In this document: positions 1 to 11,500 of the stretch, piece after piece
Position numbering within the stretch: the stretch's first letter is position 1
Layout: every line of letters begins with the position of its first letter
Assembly (NCBI GenBank): GCA_005656395.1
Contig: SRSI01000020.1
Coordinates: forward strand, 186,001-250,000
DNA: 64,000 bases
Origin: Strongyloides papillosus
Taxonomy: Eukaryota; Nematoda; Chromadorea; Rhabditida; Strongyloididae
Direction of reading: 5' to 3'
The notes under the pieces: generated by a model
The model's input: only the letters and a program-made list of their open reading frames with translations
Told to the model about the DNA's origin: nothing
Databases searched by the model: none
Position numbers and translations under genes: made by a program

Positions 1-2433
1 GTGTCTCATCTACCGAAAAATGAGACACCATGGGAGAGGAGTTAGTCGAAATGTTAGATGAAAAACCATTGAAATTTGGTTTTGTTTGACTATTGAAATT
101 CGGTAGATTATTTTTTGACAAATGTATATGACGTATTTGATCTGAGATTGAAGTAGAATTATTGTTAAAACAATCTTTTCCAAGAGGGGGATATAATTTT
201 TCACAATAATCATTATTAGTAATACTTTTTGGTTCTAAATCACTTCCATATGTTGGTTCGGTATTCTTTGATATGCCGATTAATTTATAAAACCTTTCAT
301 CTCCCGTCATTTGATAGTAGCGATTAACAATTATTTCGGCTACCATGTAACTTTCTTTACCTTCAGCAAGTCTTTTAATGCATGATATGATAATTTCACT
401 GGGTGCATGGGATAAATAATCAAATATTTCATCATCCTTATATTTTATTTGTTGAAGTAAATCACATATTTCATCTATTTTTTCTACATTCCACAATGCT
501 AGGTGTGGTAGACCCATTCTTTTACAAATATTGGCTATTTTTGCTTTATCATAAAAAGTGTATTTTTGGGATTTGAAAATATTTTCTGCAATTGTTGGAT
601 AATATTTCAAGCATAAAACTATTAATTTACTCTGCAAATTACTTTCTCTTTGTGAATCATTCTTTAAATTTCCAAGCAAACATTGAACTGCTTGGTCAAA
701 ATAAGAATTTTGAACCAAGGTATTTGTTATGATATCTAAAAGTTCGAATTTCGATGACTCAGAGTATTGGTCAATTAAAAAGAAAGTGAATTTTAAAGCT
801 GATTCAGGGTTAGATTGTAATAAACTATTAAACATGTCCATAAACATTGAGTTAAGATTATAATTTGTCATAAATTTTTTAAGTTCATTTTCGTCATTTA
901 TATACAATAAATATTCTACAATAGTCATGAATGAACCTGCATTTGCAAAAACTTTTATCGCTAAATCGGGATAGTATGGTAGTAAATCATTTCCAATATC
1001 ATCTGTAAATTCAATTTTTTCTTTTTTTATACAATCGTCAATTAAGAATTTATTTTCTGTGCAAATTAGATACTGAATCCACAATTGTGTTTCTTGGTGA
1101 TTTAGGGATGATCTATTCATTAGACATTTCATATAGATTTCAAAACATTCAGACACGTTATCTATGCTCTTAAAACTAAGTAACCTTTTCATAACATTTA
1201 TATTACGTAACTTATCACTTCTATCATTACCAGCTACTCTTCCAGCATCAATATAATTTTTAGAGTCAATTAATTTCTCAAATTTTAATTCTACACTTTC
1301 TATAGATGATGGAGGATTTAAATTTAAACTATTTCTGAAGACATTTGATATCGTCTTGTAATCGACATCTCTACAACTAACGAGAAATGGTAAAACATTT
1401 TCCAATTGAAAACTATATAAATAGCCATCATTTATAAAAACCATAATCGCATTATTTTTTCGGTTAAAATAGCTAGTTATAACTAATTTTCTAGTTAATT
1501 CTTTCCTTCCAATTTCTTTTCTTTTATCATAATGATAGACTATAACTTTAGCTTCTCTAGTGACAATATAAAATATTCCTAAAATCTCACAAAAGTATAG
1601 TGCTTTAGGAATATCTGAGGATTTCAAATCAATGAGAGAAAAACTAACATTAATTTGACATATTTCTTTAATAATATTCTTATTTACATCATTATTTAGT
1701 TGGAGAATTTTAATATAACATCCTGTAGTATTTTTATTGATGTACGCAAAAAATGTATCAAAAGATGACAAGTCTGTCCTCTTATATTTGAAGAAGCAAC
1801 CAGCTGTTCCATCAAAATATTGAGTTATTTTTTGATTCGTTAATAATATTTTTCCATACACTATATTTATATCTTGTTTAAGACCAACTATGAAAGAATA
1901 ATTTGTTGCTTCATTGTAATCATGGTCTACAATTATGTACCCTTTTAAAATATCATTCCTTGCAATTGAAATAAATGGTCTGTTACTTTTATAAATGTCA
2001 AAATAATAAATATTATCTTTACAAATAAAAGCTAAAATATTTTCACCAACCCAATTCCAATACTCAACTTCAAAAGGCATATTAAGTGCAATAATATTTT
2101 TCTTCTCTCCAATTCCAATAACTTGAACAGTAGAATTGTTTTTAAGAGCTAGAATATTTTTAAAGCAATTCATTTTAATGGAATCAGCTGATGTTTCATA
2201 AATTATTTTTTCTTTGCTATTTAAATTTATCAGAATAACACTTTTACTTTTTTCCTCTTTTACTAAACACATAATATAGTCATTTGCATTTATTGATATT
2301 GTGTACCAAGTTAAGTCTGAAAGTTTAATACCATACTGAAGGAGCTAAAATAACAATTTCATGTATCTTTTTTATTTACCACAAAAATGTATAGTAAAAA
2401 ACATACCGACAGTCTAGAGGATGCTTTTATCAT
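1..2433 (-). CDS. Divergent clathrin heavy chain-like protein, 3' end beyond window
   Basis: Minus-strand gene in two visible exons: 2433-2407 (ATG, 9 codons) and 2344-1, open to the window edge. The 62-nt intron has GTATGT..TTTTAG ends and joins in phase 0. About 790 residues are visible. The start aligns with the clathrin N-terminus (LLQYGIKLSDLTWYTIS against the usual LQLxNxGI...F.TL). Further matches are the propeller blade around VEYWNWVGENILAF (clathrin V.FWKWI..NTVAL), the linker with KFEKLIDSKNYIDAGRVAGN (clathrin KFN.LF.QGNY.EAAKVAAN) and the segment KAKIANICKRMGLPHLAL (clathrin RAHIAQLCEKAGLLQRAL). Identity is low throughout, so this is a paralogue rather than the housekeeping heavy chain. 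After about residue 695 (below roughly position 280) the clathrin similarity stops and an Asn/Ser-rich tail begins, where a true heavy chain would continue with its leg repeats. Family knowledge: clathrin forms the coat of endocytic and Golgi vesicles. Coat function here is only inferred. Confidence 0.75.
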
Positions 2434-3157
2434 TTTTCACACCAATATTTATAAACAATATTTATACTAATTAGAATAGTTAAAAACTATAAAACTTGAA
2501 AAATTAAATAAAATATTATATTTCATTTTCACTTACCACCAATTGATAAGATATCATATCAAGAAAATGCAACAGAGTTACTATCACAAGCGCCTTATCG
2601 ATGTAGAATATTCTTCTTTTACAAAATTTTTTAGCACTCGGTATAATTGTGTAAACAAATATACGTATATTTTAAGCAAGTACTTGTTATCTATTTTAAA
2701 ATTTATTTTTTTCTTCCTCGAGGAAGAAATACCAAAAATTTTTATGTTAACAAGAGAGAGACAGAAACTTGATAAAAAGGAGTGCGTAGTTAGAAAGAGA
2801 AAAACCTTCAAATATAGTTAAAAATTTAAACGAAGTATCCTATGTTAAAAAACTTTAAATGTTAATATAAGTGGTATTTTTAGGATGACGACATATATTT
2901 AATTTAAATTTCCCTATTGAAGTGTTATATTTTTGTTTTCTATGTCTAACATTTAAAAATATTTTTAAAACTTTTTTTTCTATTATTCATAAATATTAAA
3001 ATGACGTTATAACACAATCAATAGAAATCAAATAATTGTTAGTAATCTATTTATTATATATTTATACATAATCCATATAATATGATTAGAGTGTAATTCG
3101 TTAGTTTAATCAATATACACACAAAAAATATACACAAAATTAAAAATAACAAGTTTT
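2434..3157. other. Intergenic, clathrin-like to kinesin-5
   Basis: About 720 bp of AT-rich sequence, upstream of the clathrin-like gene and downstream of the kinesin. Opposed short open frames at 2543-2821 (+) and 2584-2811 (-) overlap each other and have no recognisable protein features. I see no RNA gene or repeat. The part next to 2433 presumably holds the clathrin-like promoter. Confidence 0.6.
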
Positions 3158-5351
3158 CTAGGACATTATCTTCCCAATTACATTTTCAATACTAGAAAGG
3201 TATTTTTCCAATTCAACGACTGTTTCTGACTTCTCAGGAGCCTTAACTAGTGTCTTCATTTCTTGAGCATATACATTAATTAACTCAATCTCTTCACTAA
3301 CAGTATTATTCTCGTTTATTTTCTCTTCACAAGTAGATCGTATTTTTTCATTAAAATTTTGTATCTCTTTAAACTCTTGGAGTTTATTTCCGAAATTTGC
3401 AGAAAATTGATTTTTATTTTCTTTAAATGACTCCATTAACTCATCCTGTGACTTTACAGCGTCCGTGATTGATTCTTTTTCCGTTTTAACAGAATCAAAC
3501 AAGCTATTGGCAGTTCCAATGTTTTCCTTTATCTCAGAAACATTTTTCTCCAATATACTGTCGTACTCACTCCTTGATTCTTCTTGTAGTTTCTTCAACT
3601 CAGAACCCATTTTCGTGGTTACCTCCTCTTCAAATGCGTCACACTTAGCTACTAGATCCTGGCATTTTTGTGAATGACGACCAAGGAAATCTTGTCGTCT
3701 TTTGAGGAGCTCAATTGCCTCAGAACATTTTTCTTTGAAAGTGTCAGCTTTACTAGACAAGTCATTTTTACGATTCTGCACAACTTTAATTGACTCCAAA
3801 GATTTTCCCTTTATCCTTTCAATTTCATCAGACTTCTCCCGAATCTCATCTTCTAGCAATTCCAATTTAAATTTCTCTTTCATTGCTTCAAATTCACGTT
3901 CTTGCAACGCCTTCGACAGTTCATCAAACTGTTGTTTAAGGTTATCCAAAGACTCAGTATTAGCAGTATACCATATATTAGCTTCTTCGGCAATCTCACC
4001 TCTTCTTGAAACAATACTATCAACTTTGGAAAAAAGAACCTTATCTGCAAGCGATAGCAACTTGGCACGACTGACTGTTGACGTATGATCACGGAGATAC
4101 CCACCAATCCCTTGAAGATAGTCATCCATGATACCAAGAGACTGAAAGAGTTGCTCTTTTCGTGCTCTAATATTGGCCCTAATGTCATTCTCAACATTCA
4201 TTGCTTTTAATCCATATTCCAAAGTCGAGATGGTTTCACTCCTATTAGACATTGTCGGAGAGACAGCAGCAATCAAACATGTTAATGCTGATCCACCAAG
4301 AGAATCCTTCAATATTCTTGTCAACTTTGAAGATCTATAGGGAATATGCGAACTTTTTTCTGTTAAAGCATTGATGACTTGTCCTAGTGCAAGAAGACTT
4401 GTATTAATATTACCAGCTTCACGCGCACTCCCTTTGGTTGCACCACTTTTCCCGATATTTTCAGATCCAGCCAGATCAACGAGATTTATCTTTCCTCTTC
4501 GCGTTATTTTTTCATTTCCTATCAACTCATCCCATTCCACAACAGCTGTGAAGACGGCATGAGAACGAGAACTTCTTTGGTTCATGGCTGTGGAAGCTGT
4601 TTGACGCATTGAAGCTCCGTGCCTGATTAATTGATGTACATCCAACATACTATCTACAACGCGCTCATTGACATCTTTTATACAGATGCCACCAGCATTT
4701 TGTGTATCATCAAAGATCTTTAATTTCTTTGAAATATCATCTCCAAGTAGGTCGTAAACTTCCTCGTTATACAACTCCACATAAGTGACTGTTATACTTT
4801 TACGGGTACACGTCTAAACAAATAACAAATAATAAATAAAAACAACAGATAAAAACTTACAGGAATCTCAAGCATTGTAAAGATATGTTGCATCGCTCTT
4901 GAAGTTACACCAGCACCGTTGTCTGAATCCCATTTGAAAGACCCATCAACATTTAACTCCTTGCACTCACCCTCCATTGTAAAGGTTTTTCCTGTTCCAG
5001 TTTGTCCATATGCAAAAATGGTGCAGTTGTATCCAGATAGTAACTGTGGAATGTATTCCGCTACCATTTTCTTATACAATTGACATTGTGTTACAGATTC
5101 ATCCAATACAAAGTCATATCCAGTGAATTTTCTTTCTTTTCCACTGTCATTTAGCATAATTGATGTCCCCACACTCCGAAGCACTGATTGGTCATTTTCA
5201 CTGACTTCCTTTGAATTGCGTGGACTAAAAAAATATTATGAAACAAAATTAGGACAATTGCAGAAACATACCGAACACGTATACCAACTTTTATGCAACT
5301 TTTACCACCTTTTCCATAGGAAATTGATGACGTAGCAAAAAGTGATGACAT
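3158..5351 (-). CDS. bmk-1: Kinesin-5 (BimC/Eg5-type) motor, short form
   Basis: Three exons on the minus strand: 5351-5272, 5224-4861 and 4813-3158. The introns are 47 nt each (GTATGT..TTTTAG and GTAAGT..GTTTAG), giving 699 residues. The motor domain occupies about residues 15-360. It has the P-loop GQTGTGKT preceded by YNCTIFAY, switch I NQRSSRSH, switch II LVDLAGSE and the neck-side GGSALTCLIAAVSP. YNCTIFAYGQTGTGKTFTMEG-type spelling and the VELYNEEVYDLL strand are typical of kinesin-5, the bipolar plus-end motor that slides spindle microtubules. The remaining ~340 residues are charged coiled coil. Kinesin-5 proteins are usually about 950-1,050 residues. This one is some 250-300 shorter, and I see no BimC box near the C-terminus (ends ENVIGKIMS). 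The ATG at 5351 is directly in frame with the motor start (KVGIRVRPRN). Assignment to kinesin is certain, to the kinesin-5 class likely. Confidence 0.93.
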
Positions 5352-6387
5352 CGTTAGACTAAATTTTTAACTAAGCAGATAACAAAAAGACTGATATAAG
5401 TTTATTTAAATAGTAATGAACTACTTTACCCAAACGATCATTTTTCTTTATTGTATTGAGAACCGCCAAAGGAAGGCCGCGCCTCAATAAATGAAACAAA
5501 AATATTCTATCGAGAACAACAAAGATTACCAAAGTTGACTAAATGATTAAAATTATGATATGTTGAAAAAAACATTTGCACATTAATAACATTGATTATA
5601 CTTTTTTTTAACAATATCGCAGGTAATGTTGAAAGTACATCATTACATGTGACTCAAAGAATTTAGAAATGAATGACTTTTTTGTTGGTAGGTACATTTC
5701 TTATGTTAAGCATTATTTCTTCTTCAATTTATTTACTAATTTTCATCAATTACTAATACTAAGGAGCTTTTGAGATGTGTAGATATTAAGAAAAAATCTA
5801 TAGATTTAATATTTCCTATATGATCATAAATAATAAATCAATTTTGTTGATGTTATAAATTATCTTTGAAACTACTGCTTTTAAAAGTTAAAGTTAACTT
5901 CCTTGTCATAATTTTTTTGAATTTAAAGCCGTAATTTTTATTGGTAATAGGAGTTATATATTTGAGGTAAAAAATGGCAAAACGAATGCAGTTTATACTA
6001 CTTTACTTTGTTACTTAAACAAGCCATAATTAATAAAGTTTAGTAAGAAAACAGTCGTAGTATGATTGATATAATTTTTGGTCAGATAAAACAACTTCCC
6101 AAACTAACTAAAAATTATATTATTTAACGATTTTAATCTATTAAAATAATGCAAAAGTCACGTCAATGTTATTTCTCTTATTGTTTCTACATAGCATCCA
6201 TGTACGCACATGGACGAAAGTGTCTGTTTTTTTTTCATGTTGTTTCAATTTAACAAACGGAAACGCGAAATTCCAATAAAATGTCGGGATAGGATTCCTG
6301 TTTACATCTATATTCAATTCTTCTGTTTTGTACATTTATCTGGTTAATCTATTATTAATTAAAATATTTATCCAAGTTTTATGTGAA
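5352..6387. promoter_or_regulatory. Divergent intergenic between kinesin-5 and FBXO7-like
   Basis: About 1 kb between two divergent genes, so it presumably holds both promoters. Apart from the GC-rich element at 5456-5487 it is ordinary AT-rich sequence. The short minus open frame at 6141-6335 has no protein features. Confidence 0.5.
5456..5487. promoter_or_regulatory. GC-rich palindromic element upstream of kinesin-5, E2F-like
   Basis: TTGAG (5456-5460) and CTCAA (5483-5487) flank a GC-rich core that stands out in this AT-rich region. On the minus strand the core reads TTTGGCGG (complement of 5463-5470), close to the E2F/DP consensus TTTSSCGC, about 110 bp upstream of the kinesin ATG. A cell-cycle motor gene is a plausible E2F target. 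The functional reading is an inference from the motif. Confidence 0.3.
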
Positions 6388-7333
6388 ATGTTAGGAAAGA
6401 TTAAGGAGATCATTGTTGAAGAAACCAGAGCAATTGGACTTATTAAAAATGAAGATGAATCAAATAAAACAAAGATGGTTTTTTATTCCAAAGTAAAGAA
6501 TACCAATTCGATTGACACGAGTATAAGCTATACGCTTGATTTTATTGTATATGAAAATGAAACATCTGATTCTGGGGTTAAGGTATTTAGATGTACCTCT
6601 ATTGTTCCGTCTATTGCTTCTGGAAATGATAGACTGTTTGGAAATAATATATCAATTTACCAAGGAATGATTACTTCAGAGATATTAAAGGAAGTTACAG
6701 AACTGGTTAAAGAATTTAAGAGTTTATCATCTACAGGTAATTTCCATTATTTTTTATATTTCTTTTTATTAATTTTTTTATCTATCAGTTAACAATCCAT
6801 TTGTTGATATCTTCCGACAGTCTCTGTTAGGGACAATAATAGTAAAATATTTACCACCAAAAGACTTTTTATCTTTGGAACGTTTAAACTCTACAATCAA
6901 ACATTGCTTGAATAATGGAATTGCTAGAAACTATTGGGTTTTTGCTTTAAGACGTGATTTTAATATTACAGATAGTGCTGCCGACCCTTTACAAACATAC
7001 AAGTTGCACCACAGAAGATTAATCGCTGACAGAGCAGCAGAAAACAGACCAAATCCCTTATTGCAGGAAGTTTTTGATCCATTAAGGGTTCCACCGAGAC
7101 GTCCTATAAACCCGGATCCTATGATCAATCCATTTGGTGGACCTCAAATTGATCCCTGGATGGATATTAATAATCCATTTAACTTAAATCCATTTAGAAA
7201 TCCAAATGGAGATTTATATCATCCAGGTATTCCTAGGCAACCATTTAACAATGGACAACCACGAGGTGATCCCAGAAATTTTGGAGGACCGTTTTTTGAT
7301 GGAAGAGGTTTTGACAGAAATGATATAATTTAA
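6388..7333 (+). CDS. FBXO7: FBXO7/PI31-like F-box protein
   Basis: Two exons, 6388-6736 and 6789-7333, with a 52-nt intron (GTAATT..ATCAG, phase 1), 297 residues. The first ~125 residues are an alpha/beta region in the position of the FP domain shared by FBXO7 and PI31/PSMF1. Residues ~127-175 form an F-box-like segment (LGTIIVKYLPPKDFLSLERL, then YWVFALRRDF, matching the FBXO7 pattern LWRFLYLRDF). The C-terminus is Pro/Arg/Gly/Asn-rich (DPLRVPPRRP, NPFGGPQIDPW, GGPFFDGRGFDRND), as in the proline-rich proteasome-binding tails of FBXO7 and PI31. The mammalian protein has an N-terminal ubiquitin-like domain that is absent here. Family role: substrate adaptor of SCF ubiquitin ligases and binding partner of the proteasome. 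An in-frame ATG at 6328 exists, but the ATG at 6388 starts directly at the conserved region. The ligase role is inferred. Confidence 0.8.
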
Positions 7334-8527
7334 GTAATTTATATTTTTTTATTATTTAATTAAAAATGTGTATTCAATAGAAATTGTATTTCTATTTGTA
7401 TATAATAATACTGTTTTCGCATTAAAGTTTCTCCTTGATTAGGCAGGTATTTTTGTTATAATTTTTCTCTGCATGATGGAAGTTTTTCTTTTACATAAAA
7501 ATTATGGCATACCAGAAGATAATTGTATTGGCAGGTGAAGAGTTTGGGTAATTACCGAGTTTGTGGTACCTCTTTTGCAAGAATTTTTGAGAAATGGTAT
7601 AGTTGTCTAGTATTAAGTATGCATTTTCTGACATGGAGAGATAAAAATTAAAATTTTTTATAATTTTTTATATTTTTAACAATAAAAATGTGTGGAAGGA
7701 AAAATTTTCTCTACACCTAATAAAATGTAGTATTAGTGGCATTTTCCGGAAACAAAAGTATATATATTGTATATATATAATATATATATAGTAGTTATGT
7801 GAGAAATGATGGTAAAGTATTCAAGAAACCTATTCCTTCTACATAAACATATAAGCTAATTACATAGCTAGGAAATGAGGCATGGTATAATATAAGAGAC
7901 AAATATTTATTATAATTATTTTCTATCAAACTAAAACCATAAATCATACTTTTTATCATTCTAAAAATATTTATATTTTAGTTTTAAGTTATCTAATCTT
8001 GGAATATATATACAATTTTATTATATCAACAACCCATTTTGTGTGCCCTAATGTTTAAGGACATTAAATAGTGAGGAAAAAAGTTACCTGGTGTTGAAAA
8101 ATTTGTTAATATTATAAATTATAAAAGCATTTTATCAAATTTCAATGACGGCTAGTTAATTAATCATTTTCAATTTATTTAGATATATACAACATCTAGA
8201 GGAAGATTTTAGAAGGTGTTTGTACCAATATTAATAAGATTATCCCAGTAGCTTATTTAATTTTCAAAATATTTTCCCTCTTTTTCTTTGATCAGTACTA
8301 ATTTTAACACTTCACTTGGTACATGAAATTAAAAATATATATTTTATTTTTAATGTTGAATAAACATTACAACAAAAATTAATGTTGAAATATGTTAATC
8401 AAGTTTAATATTAAGTGTTATTATAGTAGTAAAAATTACATCTGTATTATTCTTTTTATTTGCCATTTGTTTGTTTTTGTTAATATTATTTTTAATGATA
8501 ATTGCTCCATTTAGATGAATATTAATA
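7334..8527. other. Intergenic, FBXO7-like to lev-9-like
   Basis: About 1.2 kb of AT-rich sequence that includes an AT microsatellite at about 7761-7792 and the tentative SL-like element at 7546-7590. An ATG at 8515 directly follows a TTTAG acceptor and opens a 9-codon frame that overlaps the real start at 8528 out of frame. If trans-splicing occurs at 8514 this would be a short upstream frame. No other gene is visible. Confidence 0.5.
7546..7590 (+). ncRNA. Possible spliced-leader-like or Sm-class RNA (tentative)
   Basis: Positions 7546-7565 read GGGTAATTACCGAGTTTGTG and are followed at once by GTACC, a potential donor. The AATTACC and AGTTTG blocks resemble the nematode SL1 leader. An Sm-site-like AATTTTTGA lies at 7582-7590. 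In known SL RNAs the Sm site lies further downstream and is followed by a stable hairpin, which I do not see. This is a motif resemblance only. Confidence 0.15.
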
Positions 8528-11500
8528 ATGCCAAGGTGGTATGAGATGGTTAAAAGAATAGGTTTTATATTTTTATTATTATTGTTGATGGAAAAGACTG
8601 CACCTATAGTAATAGATTCAAATGATAATTATTGTCCAACCAATTTTTTTGAAAAACCACGTCCTCAACATTGTAAAAAGGCATGTATTAATGATAAACA
8701 ATGTAAAAGAGGAAAAAAGAAATGTCTTTGTGATGGTAGATGTGGAATGAGCTGTGTTAATCCAAGTCTTAATTGTCCTCAACTTTCTAATCCTGAAAAT
8801 GGTCATATAATGCTTTCAAATGGCTTCAAATTTAACTCTATTGTAGAGTATTATTGTAATCCTGGTTATGTTGTTAGTGGAAATTCAGAAAGGAGATGTC
8901 AAGGAAATAAACAATGGAGTGGTTCACTTCCAATTTGTCGACTTCAATATAAATGTGGACCACCACCAGAATTACCATACACAATAAATAATGGTCGTAG
9001 TTACAATGGGCAATATGATTCAAATTCTGAAGTTACATATCAATGTACTAGGGGTTATACAGCTAATTATGAAACAAATCCATCAACAGATATTAGTAAA
9101 CAATTCTATAAAGCAAAATGTCTTATAAATAATAGTGGTTTTGCTTCATGGGTTGGTCCTGATATTAGGTGTAGAGCTATTAGTTGTGGTGATCCATCCG
9201 TTCCATTAAATGGATATCGTGATGGAAATTTATTTTTTTATCCACATGAAGTAAAATTTTATTGTTATCCTGGTTTTCATTTAGTAGGTCCACAAACAAG
9301 GAGATGTGAAAGTAATGGAAAATGGACATTTGATAAGCCATCATGTCAACCAACAGAATGTAGTAGACCACCAGATCCTTTACATGGTTCAGTTATTGGT
9401 TCATCATTATCCTATGAATCTGTTATTTCTTATTCTTGTAATGAAGGTTTTCGTCTTGTAGGACAAGTTCAACGTTTCTGTACTGAAGAAGGTATATGGG
9501 CTGGTACAGAACCTATTTGTGAAGAAATAAAATGTCCTCAATTACCACCTCTTTATAATGGATATACCGAAGGATTCGATACTTCATACGGAACAACAGT
9601 AATCTTTCGTTGTTATGAAGGAATGAAACACCTTGGATCACCATTTACAAAATGTGAAGAACATGGAAAATGGTCCCATCCAATGCCTCAATGTCTTGCA
9701 CATTGTAAAGTACCAAGAATTAGTGGTGGATTTGTAGAGAAAATGCTTCCAGATCGTCTTGTTCAACATGGTGCAAAATTAAAAGTTCTATGTAATTCAA
9801 AACATGAAACTAATTTAAGTCCCTATATTAAATGTAACAATGGAACATGGTCACATATACCGAAATGTGTTCCTAATAGTTGTAAAAATTGGCCACCAAG
9901 ATTGTCACATGCAAAAGTTTTTTTTACCAAATCAACTCATGGGTCAATAGCAAAGTATCATTGTAGACAAGGTTTTCAGGCATCTTCGAAAAATAATGCT
10001 ATAAAATGTTTGTTTGGGGAATGGGTTGTTGAAAAGCCAAAATTTAGATGTGTACCAATAAGCTGTAGTCATCCAGAGAAAACGTTTGGTATCTTAAAAG
10101 ATGGTAATATTATGTTAGAAGGTCAGATGGGAAGTTATGTGGTAGCGAATTATATTAACAAAGTTGCAGAAGGGAAAAGTATAGCATTTAGTTGCAATAA
10201 AGGAACAATTTTAATTGGTATACTAAATTATACTCTTTTTCCTAATAATTAATATTTTTTCTAGGTCCACCAAAAGCATCTTGTGTAAATGGGCAATGGA
10301 AACCTAGTGTTAAACCAAAATGTGTCTCCCAGACACATGCTACAATTGAGGGACAAATTGTGTGGAATAGAACTAAGCGTAATGTTTCTTTTCTTGATGA
10401 AAAAAATAAAAGGATTGGTGATTATAAAAGCTCCAATGTAATGATACATATAATTTATAAATATATAAATAATTATTTTTTTAGGCATACCATACTAAAC
10501 CTGTTTGTCAATTACCCATACGATTACATTCATTTTTTGTAACTAATGAAATTGATGAAAAAATCCTTCAATCCAAAGACTTAATAACACATGGAGTTGA
10601 AATTAAATTAATTTGTTTAAAAGGATATCATGTTGTTGGAAATAATAGGACTATTTGTGAATATGGATTATTAACAGAAACTCTTGGTTCATGTCAACCA
10701 CTAAATTGTAATTTATATGATATAAAAAATGTTGATATTGCATGGGTATCAACAACTTCTATTCTACAACATGGTGATAATATTGAGTATACATGTAAAA
10801 GTTTTTCAGATACCTCTGATAACATAAAAATTTATACAACCTCTTGTCATTATGGAAACTTAAAACCAGAACCAGAATGTAGTAAATTTTCGTATGGTGC
10901 TGTTAATTATTGTTCTGCTCCTAAAGTTCAACAACCAGCGTCTGTCTATAAATTTAATGATTCTTCGTTGCAATACAAGGACTATGTAAGTGCAAATTTA
11001 CCATTTTACGTAAATGGTACTTTTTTTCATTTTTATTGTTCGGGGAGTGATAAAAAAAATGAAGAAGCTGGAGCCATTGAATGTGTTAATACAGAATGGG
11101 TTACAAGATTACTTCCATGTATAGATGATATTCTTGTTCAGAAACCAAGAAAAATATCACAAACTTCTGATAATCATTATTTAAACACACGTGTTTGTAA
11201 ATTGCCAACATTAAATTATACAATTTATAAAATTTATAATATTAATGTTGGGAAACATCCTTTATCTAATGATACAATTTTTCCTCATGGAACTATTTTA
11301 TTAATAACTTGTTCGATGTATGGTTATGTTTCTGATTATAAATATCAAACTTCAATATTAAAATGTCGAAGAGGTAGATGGAAAAAACCTAAAGATATGA
11401 TAAAATGTCCGGATATTAAAAATACCTGTCTTTATGAAATGGATTCAACAGCTAATTTATCAGTTTATCATGTACAAGGAAAAGGCCAGTACTTTTTAAC

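Noticed and set aside
2543..2821. 92-residue plus-strand open frame (and its minus-strand counterpart 2584-2811)
   Set aside because: Composition is that of AT-rich noise, the two frames are mirror images, and there is no domain, splice or start context.
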